The position numbers and the translations under genes are program-made. Shown piece after piece: positions 1-12,755 of a stretch of 64,000 nt of DNA (the first letter of the stretch is position 1; each line of letters begins with the position of its first letter). The notes beneath the pieces were generated by a model. That model worked only from the letters and a program-made list of their open reading frames with translations, was not told where the DNA came from and ran no database searches. Origin of the DNA: Nicotiana tabacum (Eukaryota; Streptophyta; Magnoliopsida; Solanales; Solanaceae); the NCBI RefSeq assembly GCF_000715075.1, contig NC_134089.1:67810697-67874696 (forward strand), given 5' to 3'.

Positions 1-611
1 CTCTAAGCTAGAAGGGCACTAAGTGATGACTGGCCCTGCTGAGATCCGTGATAACTATGACCCGAAGATGCCCCATGATAACCTGGGCGAGTTAGCTGAG
101 CAGGCCTGAATGAACGACCTCTGTTATGCTGAAACTGGCTCCTCGAAGGAGCACCACTATAGCTGCCAGATCCTCAAGGCCTCTTGGCCTCCCTCTCCTC
201 TCGCTCCTGTCGACGAACAGACTTAATCTCACGGGCGATATCAACGACCTCCTCGAACGTGGCACTAGTCACCCTCTCCCTGGTCATGAGAATATGGAGC
301 TGATAAGTAAGACCATCAACAAACCTCCTGATCCTCTCTAGATTGGGCGGAACTAACTAGATGGCATAACGAGCCAACTCAGAAAACCTCAACTCATACT
401 GTGACATAGTCATATCCCCCTGTCGCAACCACTCAAATTGCCTACGCAGCTCCTCTCTACGGGACTGCGGCACATATTTCTCTAGGAAGAGAATAGAGAA
501 CTGCTGCCAGGAAAGGGGTGCTGCACCAACAGGCCTACGCCTCTCAAAATCCTCTCACCAAGTGAAAGCAGCTCCTGAAAACTGATAGGTGGTAAAAGCG
601 ACCCTGATAGG
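1..611 (-). pseudogene. Ty3/gypsy gag fragment, Tekay-like, reversed
   Basis: Reading the minus strand gives a continuous capsid-region homologue of the gag of the element at 44924-46474. Shared blocks include FSGAAFTW, RRRPVGAAPLSWQQFSILF, EKYVPQSRREEL, RFVDGLTYQL and RERVTSATFEEVVDIAREI. At least two tryptophan positions have become stops (555-557 TGA, 357-359 TAG), so it cannot be translated. It runs off the left edge and stops abruptly at about 611, where it joins a truncated LTR in the opposite orientation. Gag would form the particle of a chromovirus; this is a dead fragment. Alignment was by eye against the second copy in the window. Confidence 0.85.
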
Positions 612-965
612 TGGGACTCTATTGTTCCCATGGCCCTGTATAATGGCCCTATTTTGTGGATATTTGTGTTTTCACCATGTGGTAAAGTAATTGAGCTGTC
701 AATCATGTTAAATATCATTTTTAGGCTTCATTTTGATATTGTTTGTACGCATAGTGGTTATTTCTGGCAATCATCTCACAAATTTCCATTGATATTTTTG
801 TACTCAGTCATATTCATGCATTCATATCATATCTCAGTCTCAGTTGTTGTTATTAATACATCGTATCATTGTTGCTAGGCTAGATTCATGACATTGTGTG
901 CCCGTGAGTGAGACTGAAGAGATTCATGACTGGGTGAGGCTGAGGGCCTGAGTGAGAGTGACATT

Positions 966-1218
966 TTTGGATCGGGCTGCACACCGCAACATATTATATC
1001 TATTATACTTTATGGGATCGGGCTGCACGCCATATTGATATATTGATTATATTTATGTATATGGATTGAGCTATACGCTGCATCGGTATATTGATTATAT
1101 ATGTATATGGATCGGGCTGCACGCCGCAACAATATGGATCGGGCTGCACGCCGCAGCGATATAACACTTGGGCTAAAGGAGCCCCTCCAGAGTTTGTACA
1201 CCCCTAGTGAGCGTAGTC

Positions 1219-1268
<50 letters not shown>

Positions 1269-1290
1269 ATCGGGCTGCACGCCGCAACGG
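966..1290 (+). repeat. LTR subrepeats around GATCGGGCTGCACGCCGCA
   Basis: Five to six units of roughly 27-47 bp carry the core GATCGGGCTGCACGCCGCA, separated by TATATTGATTATAT-type spacers. The same array is in the 3' LTR of B (7828-8150). It occurs reversed in both LTRs of element E (about 39240-39450 and 47410-47610). Some units can form the small hairpin GCTGC/GCAGC. Confidence 0.85.
1221..1266. repeat. (TA)n microsatellite
   Basis: Uninterrupted alternating TA inside the 5' LTR of B. The 3' LTR copy has a shorter tract near 8107-8128, so the tract changed length after insertion. Confidence 0.95.
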
Positions 1291-2223
1291 TTATTACACA
1301 GTGCTGAGTGATTTAGTGTGCTGAGTATTGAGCTTAGTACGAGAGGATACGAGGCAATGAGATTGACTACTCTGAGAGTGTGAGTACATGTATCATCTCT
1401 GAAATACATGGCATTTACATGACATACCGACATAGAGATGCATTTTCCTTATGCTAGATAGTATCACGTCATTCATTACTTATTATACACATTGATATGT
1501 GGGTATGGAGAGGCATTTTATGCTTGTTATTTGGAAAGAAAATGAGACATTTTATTTATTGTGGAAATGATATTTGGAAAAATTACAATTTTCAAACTTA
1601 CACGTACTTTTGGCATTTTCGATAAGAGATCCGGGATTTTCTTTCACTGAGATATTTGAAAATCATGACCATTTTCTGGAATTGTGAACGAGCTGAGTAT
1701 TTTATTTTTGAGATATCTTATTTTTTTCTTGTATTATGTTGTTATGAACTGTTGTGAAAATATTGACATTGGACCCGATCTTGTGTTAGCTCATCACAAC
1801 TTTCAACCTAAGGTTAGGTCTGTTACTTACACAATACATGGGGTCGGTTGTACTGATACTACACTTCTGCACATTGCGTGTAGATGTCAGTTGCTGTTGT
1901 TGTGGTCAATGGTTGCGGGACTTGAAGATTTACCGGTGTCCCTGTTGTAGCTGCCTCCTTTGTTCGGGTTAGCCTTAGCTTATAAAACTCTGTTTATGTA
2001 CTTTTCAAATAGACTATGTATTTGTTTCATTGTTGCTTTGTAAACTCCATTCGTAGAAGCTCATGATTTGTACTACTAGTCCTTGGGAAATGTATAAAAA
2101 TTCGTAAATTACTTTTATTTAATTGTCTTATTAATATAATTAAAATTAGATAATTAATAGTTGGCTTACCTAGTGGGTTGGGTTAGGTCCCATCACGACC
2201 AGTGGATTTTGGGTCGTAATAGT

Positions 2224-2236
2224 TGGTATCAGAGCC
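2224..2236 (+). other. Primer binding site of element B (tRNA-iMet type)
   Basis: TGGTATCAGAGCC lies 2 bases after the 5' LTR. This is the standard plant PBS complementary to the 3' end of initiator tRNA-Met. Confidence 0.93.
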
Positions 2237-5200
2237 CTAGGTTCATAGGTTCTACAGGTCATGAGCAAGTGTCTAGTAGAGTCTTGCGGATCGGTATGAT
2301 GATGTCCATATCTATCTTCGAGAGCCTATAGGACATTTAGGATATACTTCCCATCTTTCTTTCCTTATCGTGCGACATTAATTCAGCTTGAAGTGTAATT
2401 CTTTGAATTCCTTCCATGCATTCGTATGCGCATGTGAGCGCTCGGTATCAGTTGTACATCGACGGATTGTGATTCCATGGAAGAGGTGCAAGATGTAATT
2501 TCAGTTTGCTGATGATGAGCCAGTCTGGAGGACTTGAGGCAGGGTTTAGACTGTGGTTTGAGCATAGAGGTGTTGATTGTGTGAGCACGTGCTTTTGGAT
2601 TTATATGTCCGGCAATGTCCTTATTCGTAGAATTTATGGCTAGATGGCTACATGATGCGTATGATGTGACTGCGAGATGTGTTCATATGGTTGAATATGA
2701 CGAGAGGGGTCTGCTTGGAGTGTAGAAAGAACTATTTGGTACTTGATTTAATGTATAGTCTTGAGTTATGGATGTGTTGAAGGGTCTTTTCATGTTGATT
2801 AGTTAAGGAGTGAAGTAGATTTCATGTCGTGATATGAGTTCAAACTCAGGAAGATTAAGTGATTGCATAATGTTTATGACCGTGGAAGGGTATAGAGAGA
2901 GGTAGGTTTGAGGCAAAGCAGGTGGGCTATCTCCTATGGGATATCCTGAGGTTTATGTGATCCCTATGATTGTTTGTTGGGAGTTCTCTTTTACCAGTGA
3001 AATATGTGTTGCAATTTGAGTTTGGATCACTTATGAGAGTGGGCTTGACTGTTACGAGGATAAATACGAGATTTGCAAATGATTTGAGGTATTATATGGT
3101 TTGTGTTGCATGAACTTATGGAGGATTTAGTTGAACCGTACTGCGATATTATCGCTGTAATAAAGTATGGGCATCATAAGTTTTGGCGTGTTTTGATCTA
3201 TGGCTTTGAGCCAAATAGGGGAGTCCGCTATTGATAAGTTGATTTCACGGTTATGTGTTGTATTGGTTTCGGTTTGAGGTATACTTGTAAATGAGTTATG
3301 TTTTGCAGAGGGTGAGATCAAGGATGACTTGAGTAAAGGAAATTCTGGGTAAACTTTATGAGTATATGAGAATCACGGAATGATTTGAGTTGTTATTGAT
3401 GAAGGATGTAATGTGTATGGAGCAGAAATTTATTTAGTTGCATTAAGGTGGAGTTACTTCCTTGGATGTTGGAGTGCTAATGGGGAACGGGTCGTTCGGT
3501 CTATTTGGTCAGTCTAATTGAGATTTGAGTAGAGTGGAAGACTCTCGAGAATGGTTCAAATGAATTCAACATTTGAGCGTGGCAATTGGGAATCTTCAAG
3601 ATGTGTATTTGGCTAGAAACTAATATTCATATTGGTGGATGTCAGGACTTGTGGCATTTCTATATCATTATAGATTTTACATATCAGTATCAGGAAGGAG
3701 AAGGTAATAGTTTTAGATCGCAAAAGGTCTCTTCAGAGTGGGTATCTAAGTTGTGGTACTTTTGGGGTGATTAAGAGCATTCAACGGCTTATGAGCCTTA
3801 GGGCGGTGTGGTTTATGTTAGGGTCTCGTGTGGTGAGTCTTGGTTGAAGATTGTGGTATTATGGCAAGGAGAAGTATCAATTTGAAGGTAATTAAGAAGG
3901 AACTAGGATAAATAGGACATCTTGGTAGTAGGTTGGATCGGCATGGTAATGGATGCGATTGGCTCTTTTGGTCCTTATGAGGTAGTGAGTTTCTACAGGT
4001 GTTTTGTGGTGGTACTCTTGGGTTTTGGTGGCCTGCGTGGCTTGGTTGAGGTATAGAGATTCAGTTCTGATAGTTTGGTTATGTTCAAATGGGTTTCGGA
4101 GAGTTCTCAATAGTTTCTACCACGGTTTGAGATGTATATTTTCTACTGGTGTGAGGAGCATGTGATGTATAGTGATTTTCCTCGGATGAAATCAAATGGA
4201 AAGTTCTTGGCTAATTGAGTGAGTAGTTTCTTGTGACTAGGAGTGCGAAGTTCTCGTATTTTTCATATGATGGCATAGTATATGCGATGTGTTGTGTAGG
4301 ATTGAGATTTGCATGTGTAAGATCACGGTTCAGTTTTGAAGGGGAGGTCATGAGTCCTTAGGCAACATGGACAGTTTCAGATGACTAGGTAAATAATATT
4401 ACTATTTGCTATGGCTTGATGAGAGTATACATTTCAGAAGGGGGATGTATTTTATTTATGGATACTTCATTGATATTGCGGCACTCTCCTAGTTGATCGA
4501 CTGCTGGTGTTCAAATTTTTGATTTGTGGCACAGAAGAATTATAAAAGTATTCCTCGCGGGATGATCGTATATGAGAGATGTGTTAGACATTAAGGTGGT
4601 AGAGTTGGGATCAGATATGGTGATTCATGTGTTGTATGGATTTGGAGACTGGGAGCTCTCAGGAGCAGATTGTTGCATGGTTGTGGACTGTGAAGTGTGG
4701 CCGAAGCTAGCCAGGTGATAGTATGTGTTATGATTCAGTCATTGTGGACTTTCAGAGAATTATTTATCTATTTGTGGGTGACCAAAGTTGATTTGGGGGT
4801 CCATTGGTAGGCCCAATTAGGATGTGTATTCTACACCGAGTCGGATTAGTTGGCTCCATACTGCTATTACTGAGGGATGTGCCATCTGGTTGTTGTTGAG
4901 ATTATTCGTGTTCTGAAATGATCTATGAGTTACTCTTCTATACCACGAGCAGTTGTGATTCGTTAGTTATGCATATATGGTGCGGTTTTATTTGAGCTTT
5001 ATAGCGGAATTTGAGCGAGATGAGTATTTGGGTATTGTATAATTGATTGCGCGTTGGCTATGTTCTTTCCTAATTGTGGTATTGTGTTATTTGCTCTTCG
5101 TGGTTATGGTAATGCACTTTGGGTGCTTGATGTCGAATTTTGCATGGTTATTGATTTGAGTAGGGTGACTCGAGGTACATAATATGGACCAGCATTTGGA

Positions 5201-6053
5201 TGGGTCACACATTGTAGCAGAGATATTGTAGCGAAGTTATGTTGAGACATGATCCTATGTGTTAGATTTGTGTGTTACGGTGTGTGATAGGTTCTTAGCA
5301 TTGCTTTTTGGCGGTACCTGTTGAGCTTGTGAGATAGTTCCTTTAGCTTAGTCATTTTCCATGATTGATTACATTTGGAATGTTGCTTATTGGTGCGCAG
5401 ATTGCATGAGTTGCGGCTTTAGACTATATTAATATGTCATGTCACTAGAGTGATTATGTTGGATGAGATGAGGTCATCATACCTAGAATGGGTGCTATCG
5501 GATCAGACTGCAGTATATTTGGAAGGATATTGATGTTGATCTACTTAGAAATTTGCTATAGTTCCTATCAAAGGAGAGGGAGTTCCATAACTTGTTGGTC
5601 TGACAAATGGTTATGAGTTTGTGCGTGTTTCTTTCATCGTTGGCAGTATATGAAGGTGTTAGAATGAGGCTCTGTTTGATAAAAGGTTTATTACTTGTAT
5701 TGGGTTGTTTAGAGCAGCTACTGTGATTAGAAGTTATCGCTATGAATGTTTGAGTTATATGGTATATCATGTGATTTCATCTCGAGTTATGGCTATAGCT
5801 TAATACAACTTGTTCATATTTACACAGTGTGTAGATGCGAGATTCTGATCTTATAGAAAATTTTGGATGTGGAAATTGGATTCGAAGTCTTATGGGCTAG
5901 GTTGGATTATAAAATTTCAGTCATGTTGTGTTATCAGATCTATATGAGATAGGGTGATGTGGGATCATCTCCGGGTATGTGCATAGTGAGGTTACACAGC
6001 GATTTGATGGCTTTTGAAACAACTCTAGGCACGTTCGAGGACGAACGTATGTT
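2237..6053 (+). mobile_element. Element B internal region, non-coding (LARD)
   Basis: The 3.8 kb between PBS and polypurine tract has stops in all frames and none of the gag, DPGST protease, YxDD polymerase, integrase or chromodomain motifs recognisable in element E. The last bases (CACGTTCGAGGACGAACG, then the PPT) resemble the 3' edge of Tekay-type internal regions, also seen reversed at 41505-41540. The whole has the form of a large retrotransposon derivative that would need proteins supplied by an autonomous relative. Short ORFs here look like chance. Confidence 0.75.
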
Positions 6054-6067
6054 AAAGTGGGGGAGAA
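6054..6067 (+). other. Polypurine tract of element B
   Basis: AAAGTGGGGGAGAA directly precedes the TGTAACGACCC start of the 3' LTR, the normal place for plus-strand priming. Confidence 0.9.
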
Positions 6068-9000
6068 TGTAACGACCCAACCGGTCATTTTGAGCATTTG
6101 CACTTTGATCGGTAGTTTGGGGGCACGAGTAGCTCCGTATGATGTATTAGGACTTATGTGCAAAATTTGGATTGATTCCGAGTTGATTTGATATGTTTCG
6201 GCGTGAGTTTTTGGAAGTTGAAAGTTCGAAAGTTCATTAAGTTTGATTTGAGGTGCATTTCGTCATTTCGATATTGTTATGTGTGTTTTGAGGCCTCGAG
6301 TAGGTCCGCTATTATGATGTGGAACTTTTTGGTATGTTTAGACAGGGTCCCAAGGGGCTCAAGTGAGTTTCGAATAGGTTTGGGTTGTGTTACGCTCATT
6401 TTTCTTATGTTTCGACATCGTTTCTTCGAGCATAAATGGTACCACATTGAACAAATGAGCTCCTATTTTTATTTTTATTGAAGCATTAGATCCGTATCGT
6501 AATTACGGATCCATAGCAAAAAGAATCTTCAAATTTAGGCATCATACGAGGATTTTATGGTCATTATACTAAGAATTGGGTTGATAGATTTTTCAGATTA
6601 ATTACGAAATTGCCACTGCTGCGTATTTAAAAATCTACACTATTTCTAAATATTGAAACCAACATATCTCCTTCAATATAAGGTCAAATGGAGTGATTCA
6701 AGAGCCTAACTTGACTAGAATTCACAAGGAATCCATTGGAGGTATCAAAAGTGAGTTTCGAGATCTTTTGGCATAAGAAACGAGGCAGAACAGTGTTAAA
6801 ACGAGGGTTTTATGCATTTAACATATTTTGAGTTGGGGAGCTCGGAATTGGTCAATTTTTCGAGGTTCTTTTCAGCATATGTTTTGGTTATACTGGGTTT
6901 TGGTTATATTTCATGAATCTATATTCTCTACTGGGTTTTGGTTATATTTCATGAATCTATATTCGATTTTAGCTTTTGGTTGATGAATTTTAAAGAAGAA
7001 ATTGGGGGTTTTGGCCTAAAGTTTCATAATAGGAATTTTTGAGTTTTGAACATTGATTCAGAGTCGAATTTGAGTGAAACTAGTATGGTTGAACTCGTAA
7101 TTTAATGGGTTGACAGATTTTGTGAGTTTTGTCAGGTTCCGAGGTGCGGGCCCGGGTTGGGCTTTTTCGTCGATTTTGGGCTTTTGATTAAAGATTCGAC
7201 CTTTTTTGATTGGGATTGGTTCCTTTAACATTGCTTGATGTATTTGAGTTATTTTTGGTTAGTTTCGAGCCAATTGGAGGTCGGAATGCATGGGATGGCA
7301 TTTTTGGAGCATCGCTTGGCCTGCTCGACATTGGTATTGGCTCGTTCAAGGTAAGTAACTCCTCTAAGCTTAGTGTCGAGGGTATGAAACCCCGAACGAT
7401 GTGTTATGTAATTGGTTTTAAGGTGATGCACATGCTAGGTGACGGGCATGTGGGCATGCACCCTGTGAATTGGGACTCTGTTATTCCCATGGCCCTGTAT
7501 AGTGGCCCTATTTTGTGGATATTTGTGTTTCACCATGTGGTAAAGTAATTTTGTTGTCAATCATTCTAAATATCATGTTTAGGCTTCATGTTGATATTGT
7601 TTGTATCCATAATGGTTATTTCTGGCTGTTATCTCACTGATTTCCATTGATATTTTTGTACTCAATCATATTCATACATTCATATCATATCTCAGTCTCA
7701 GTTGTTGTTATTGATACATCGTATCATTGTTGCCGAGCTAGATTCATGACATTGTGTGCCTGTGAGTGAGAATGGAGAGATTCATGACTAGGTAAGGCCG
7801 AGGGCCTGAGTGAGAGTGACATTTTTGGATCGGGCTACACGCCACAACATATTATATCTATTATACTTTATGGGATCGGGCTGCACACCGCAGTGATATA
7901 TTGATTATATTTATGTATATGGATCGGGCTGCACGCCGCAATGATATATTGATTATATATGTATATGGATCGGGCTACACGCCGCAACGACATTGGATCG
8001 GGCTGCACACCGCAGCGATATTGGGTCGGGCTGCACGCCGCAGCGATATAGCGCTTGGACTGAAGGAACCCCTCCGGGGTTTGTAAACCCCCAGTGAGCG
8101 CAGTCGACTATATATATATATATATATGGATCGGGCTGCACATCGCAGCGGTTATTACACAATGCTGAGTGATTTAGTGTGATGAGTATTAAGCTTAGTA
8201 GGAAAGGATGCGAGGTAATGATATTGGCTACTCTGAGAGTGTGAGTACATGTATCATCTCTGAAATACATGGCATTTACATGCATACATGACATACATGC
8301 ATAGAGATGCATTTTTTTCATGTCGATAGTATCACGTCATTCATTACTTATTATACACATTGATATGTGGGTTTGGAGAGGCACTTTACACTTGTTATTT
8401 GGAAAGAAAATGAGACATTTTATTTATTGTGGAAAGGATATTTGGAAAAATTACAGTTTTCAAACTTACCCGTACTTTTGGCATTTTCGGCAAGAGATTT
8501 GAGATTTTCTTTCACTGAGATATTTGAAAAGCATGACCATTTTCTGGAATTGTGAACGAGCTGAGTATTTTATTTTTGAGATATCTTATTTTTTTACTTG
8601 TATTATGTTGTTATGAACTATTGTGAAAATATTGGCATTGGACCCGATATTGTGTTAGCTCATCACTGCTTTCAACCTAAGGTTAGGTTTGTTACTTACT
8701 CAGTACATGTGGTCGGTTGTACTGATACTACACTTCTGCACATTGCGTGCAGATGTCGGTTGTTGTTGTTGTTGTGCTCGATGGTTGTGGGACTTGAAGA
8801 TGTACCGACGTCCCTATTGTTGTTGCCTCCTTTGTTCGTGGTAGCCTTAACTTATAAAACTCTGTTTATGTACTTTTCAAATAGACTGCGTATTTGTTTC
8901 ATTGTTGCTTTGTAAACTCCATTCGTAGAAGCTCATAATTTGTACTTCCAGTCCTTGGAAAACGTATAAAATTCCGTAAATTACTTTCATTTAATTGTCT

Positions 9001-9092
9001 TGTTAATATAATTGAAATTGGATAGTTAATAATTGGCTTACCTAGCGGGTTAGGTTAGGTGCCATCACGACCAATGGATTTTGGGTCGTGAC
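6068..9092 (+). mobile_element. Element B 3' LTR, full length
   Basis: About 3,025 bp from TGTAACGACCC to GGGTCGTGACA (TG...CA). Its last 1.6 kb matches the truncated 5' LTR at 612-2221. It contains the GATCGGGCTGCACGCCGCA subrepeats at 7828-8150. The 3' end has a hairpin, CACGACC at 9066-9072 against GGTCGTG. Immediately right of it the sequence is copia gag, so B inserted into the gag of element F. Confidence 0.9.
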
Positions 9093-9780
9093 AAAAGGGC
9101 ATCTAAAGGAAAATTGCTACAAAATTGTTGGTTATCCAGTAGATTTTAAAAGTAAGAAAAAATTAGGGGAACAAAGTGGAGTGTGGCAAAACAACAACTT
9201 CAAACAAGGGCAGTTCAGAGGAACAAATCAGAACAACACTGGCTTCAGATCCTATGCCAACAACATAGCAGGTGAAAGGCAAGTTCAAGGACACTTCTTC
9301 ACAGAAGAAGAATAATCATAACTAATGGGATTGCTAAATAAGTCTCCACAAGATGGATGCAGTAGCAACATGGCAGTTACTGTTTCATTACTATCCAATA
9401 TATATAGTTGTGGGTGGATAGTAGATTCAGGTGTCTCACACCATATTATACATTGCATAGAGTTGTTACAAGAACTCAGACACATAGATAAACTGTAGAA
9501 TACTAAGGTACAAGTGCCAACTAGAGGGAGATCACACATAGCTAATACATAGAGCACATAGATACTAGGAAATTACAAGATCACTAATGCGTTACATGTG
9601 CCAGATTTTAAGTTTAATTTGTTGTCAGTGTTGAAATTAACTAGGGAACTTTCATATTCAGTTTCATTCTTCCCTAGCTTCTGTGTGTTTCAGGCACTTT
9701 ATGGTGGGAAGGTAATGGGGATTGGTAGAGAGAGTAATGGCCTCTACATTCTAAGGTGAGGAATGGAATCACCAATGGGA
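9093..9780 (+). pseudogene. Element F (Ty1/copia) gag tail and protease, decayed
   Basis: Begins in the middle of a gag zinc knuckle (GHLKENCYKIVGYP) because element B has cut off the upstream part. A protease-like segment follows with WIVDSGVSHH, the DSG catalytic triad being at 9424-9432. Several in-frame stops follow (for example after IDKL), so no protein can be made. In Ty1/copia elements the aspartic protease matures Gag-Pol. Placement upstream of integrase and then RT is diagnostic of copia order. Confidence 0.8.
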
Positions 9781-10749
9781 GCGACAATAACTAAAAATGA
9801 AGACATGACAACTTTATGGCACTTGAGATTGGGACACCCCTCAATAGGAGCAATGAAGCACATTGCCTTACTGAAGAACAAAGTGACTGACAAGATATAA
9901 GAAGAGTGTATGGTGTGTCCTATGGCTAAGCAGAGCAGATTAAAATTTCCTAGTAGTGAGCAAAAATCTAGTTGTGCCTTCAAACATTTACACTCTTCTT
10001 AGTTTGTTACTATTGTAGATGTCTACAGTAGATTTACATGGCTGTGTTTGATACAATCAAAATGTGAAGTTGTAGTTGTATCGAAAAATTTCTTGGCTAT
10101 GATAACAACTCAGTTTGCAGTTGTTGTGAAAAGGCTTAAATCAGATAATGGGACAGAAATTTTCAATTCACAATGTAATGAGTTGTTTACTTCACATGGA
10201 ATAGTCCATTAAAGTAACTGCCCATATACACCACACCAAAATGGTGTGGTAGAAAGGAAGCACATGCATATATTAGAAATGGCCAGATCCCTGAAAATAC
10301 AGAGCTCAGTTTCAGTCACTTTTTGGGTAGAATGTGTCAAGACTGCAGTCTATCTTATTAACAGATTACCTACTGCAGTTCTGAATGGGAAAACACCCTA
10401 TGAGCTGCTATATGGGGAAGCACCTAAACTAGAACATCTAAGGGTGTTTGGGTGTTTGAGCTATGCTATCAATTTTCCTAAGGGTGACAAATTAGATGCA
10501 AGAGCAAGGAGAGCAGTGTTTCTGGGGAATTCTGATACTCAAAAGGGCTACAAGTTGTTTGACCTTGATACAAGGACATTCTTTATGAGCAGAGATGTCA
10601 GCTTTAAGGAAACCACTTTCCCTTTCAAAATGGGGAAGGCATGTGATTATGATCTGTTGTTTGTTCCCATAACAGAGCCACTGGAAAGGTTTTGCAACCT
10701 GAATTACCAAATACCGCAAATCCCACAAATACCATGCCAAATACCATAA
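9781..10749 (+). pseudogene. Element F (Ty1/copia) integrase, decayed
   Basis: GAG-pre-integrase motif LWHLRLGHPSIG lies near 9816, followed by CMVC, together the HHCC zinc-binding region. The catalytic core follows with TIVDVYSRFTW (first Asp), KSDNGTEF-like KSDNGTEIFN near 10140 (second Asp) and HQNGVVERKH near 10235 (Glu). The last 504 bases (10246-10749) are open, but several stops lie upstream, including one just before the second half at about 10211. Integrase would insert the cDNA; this copy is dead. A CCAAATACCNCAAATCCC-like microrepeat (about 10700-10770) has expanded at the end of the frame. Confidence 0.85.
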
Positions 10750-11199
10750 ATCCCACAAATACCACAAATCCCCCAATAGAAGCACACACCCATGATACTG
10801 GTAATACATAACCTGAGCCAATAGTTCCCGCAAATCCTACAGAAATTGCAGAAACTATGGATGACACACTGAAGATTCATGCTGAAACTGAAGATGAAAT
10901 TGCACCAATGTAGGAACCAAATATGATGGATCAACCTACATACAATGGCGGGGGAAGAGAGTGACCAGACCTCCAATTTGGCTCAGGGACTATGTGACAA
11001 GTAGACCCTCTGGATAGTGTTCATATCCAGTATCCCACTATGTGGATTATAGCAGATTGTCACCAGGATATCAGTAGTATTTGGGATTGTTCTCAGCCCA
11101 AATGAAACCAAAGAATTTCACTGAGGCATCTCAAGACCACAACTGGATAATATCAATGAAAGAACAGATAACAGCTCTAGAGCAAAACCATACATAAGA

Positions 11200-12672
11200 G
11201 CTAGTAAATCTACCAGAAGGGAAGTAGGCTATTGGATCCAAATGGGTATACAAGATAAAACATAAGCCAAATGGGGATATAGACAAATACAAAGCAAGAC
11301 TTGTAGCCAAAGGGTACAACCAAAAAGAGGGACTAGATTACCATGAAACATTCTCACTAGTGGCCAAAATGGTCACTGTGAGGACTGTCATTACTGTGGC
11401 AGCCTATAAGGATTAGGAATTATATCAAATGGATGTCAATAATGCATTCTTACAAGGGGATTTGCTTGAAGAAGTTTACATGGAAGTTCCTCAAGGTTTT
11501 CAACGACAGGGGAAGTATAAGTGTGTAAGTTGATCAAGTCCTTATATGGGTTAAAACAAGCTTCGAGACAATGGAAAATAAAACTTACTGATTCACTCCT
11601 AGCAGGTGGCTACAAACAAAGTTCCTATGATCATTCCTTATTCACCAAACATGCAAGAGGAGAAATAGTTATCATCTTAGTGTACATTGATGATCTCTTA
11701 ATCACTGGAAGCAGCAAGGAATTGATACAGGAAGCTAAAGGAACTTTGCATAACAATTTTAAGATAAAAGACCTAGAAGAGTTGAGATATTTTCTGGGAA
11801 TTGAAGTAATGAGGTCCAAAGATGGCATACTACTCAATCAAATGAAGTATGCACTTGGACTAATATCTGATCTAGGACTCAGTGGTTCTAGGCCTGTAAC
11901 CACACCATTAGAAGTCAATTTGAAGCTTACAACAATAGACTATGATGAATATGTTGGAGGTGTCAATGATCTTGTACTTGAAGATATAACAACTTATGAA
12001 GATTTGATTGGGAGGTTGTTATACCTCACCATCACCAGATCTGATGTCAGTTTTGGAGTGCAAGTCCTACGCCATTTCATGCAAGGACCAAAGATTTCAC
12101 ACTGGAATGCAACATTGAGGCTAGTGAAGTATATAAAGAATGCACCGGGATAAGGACTGCTGCTAAGGAGAAATCCTATAGCCCAACTGACAGTCTTCTG
12201 TGGTTCAGACTGGGCAGTATGTCCAAACACTAGGAGGTCAGTGACAGGGTACGTGGTAAAGCTGGGAGAGTCCTTGATTTCTTGGAAATCAAAGAAGCAA
12301 CAAACAACGAGCAAAAGTTCGGCAGAAGCTGAATACAGAAGCATGAGAGCAACAATCTCATAAGTAATTTGTCTAGAAGGATTACTAGCAGAGTTAGGTA
12401 TGCCAGTTTCCAGACCTGTGCAGCCCTTTTGTGACAACAAAGTAGCAACTCAAATTGCTTCTAACCCAATCTACCATGAAAGAACCAAACATATCGAGAT
12501 AGTCTGCCACTTCATTAGAGAGAAGATTAAAGAAGGGCTGATACAAGCTTAACACGTGAGTACCAATGATCAGCTGGCAGACATACTGACAAAGGCCTTT
12601 GGAACTGTGCAACATCAGCTCCTATTGTCCAAGCTTGGAGTATTCAATGTATTTCATCCTCCAGCTTGAGGG
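11200..12672 (+). pseudogene. Element F (Ty1/copia) reverse transcriptase and RNase H, decayed
   Basis: RT starts around [20 protein letters not shown] (about 11235), with a stop in AAYKD*ELYQMD near 11415, then [32 protein letters not shown] and the polymerase motif YIDD (11683-11694). An open stretch spans 11521-12153. RNase H follows past a stop near 12153, with CGSDWA, SWKSKKQQTTSKSSAEAEYR and DNKVATQIA. The usual copia tail KHIEIVCHFIREK and DQLADILTKAF ends near 12600. Stops in both domains make it non-functional. The polypurine tract and 3' LTR follow directly. Confidence 0.9.
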
Positions 12673-12755
12673 GGAGTATTAGAAATGTATACAAATACAA
12701 TTAGAGTTAGTTTTAGTTAGTTAGTGGAAAGGACACGTGATTAGTGTGTGTCCAG
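12666..12755 (+). mobile_element. Element F polypurine tract and start of 3' LTR
   Basis: TTGAGGGGGAGT is the PPT. The LTR begins at about 12677 (TATTAGAAATG, probably a mutated TGTTAGAAATG) and is cut at 12755 by element A. The LTR resumes at 28485. Confidence 0.75.
12751..12755. other. Target site duplication of element A, left copy
   Basis: TCCAG directly before the 5' LTR is repeated directly after the 3' LTR at 28480-28484. A 5-bp duplication is normal for LTR retrotransposon integration. Confidence 0.95.

Larger units (their letters stand above)
612..2221 (+). mobile_element. Element B 5' LTR, truncated
   Basis: Aligns along its length with 7471-9092, the 3' part of the downstream LTR. 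About 1.4 kb of the LTR start is missing. The end reads GTCGTAATA where the 3' copy has GTCGTGACA, so the terminal CA has mutated. It is followed by GT and a primer binding site, which fixes the LTR boundary. Confidence 0.85.

Noticed and set aside
10492..10976. Overlapping minus frames opposite copia integrase
   Set aside because: Shadows of a CCAAATACC-type microrepeat and of the integrase frame; no independent support.
9093..12672. Endogenous pararetrovirus or other viral insertion
   Set aside because: Domain order protease-integrase-RT-RNase H with PPT and LTR is that of Ty1/copia; no movement or coat protein motifs.
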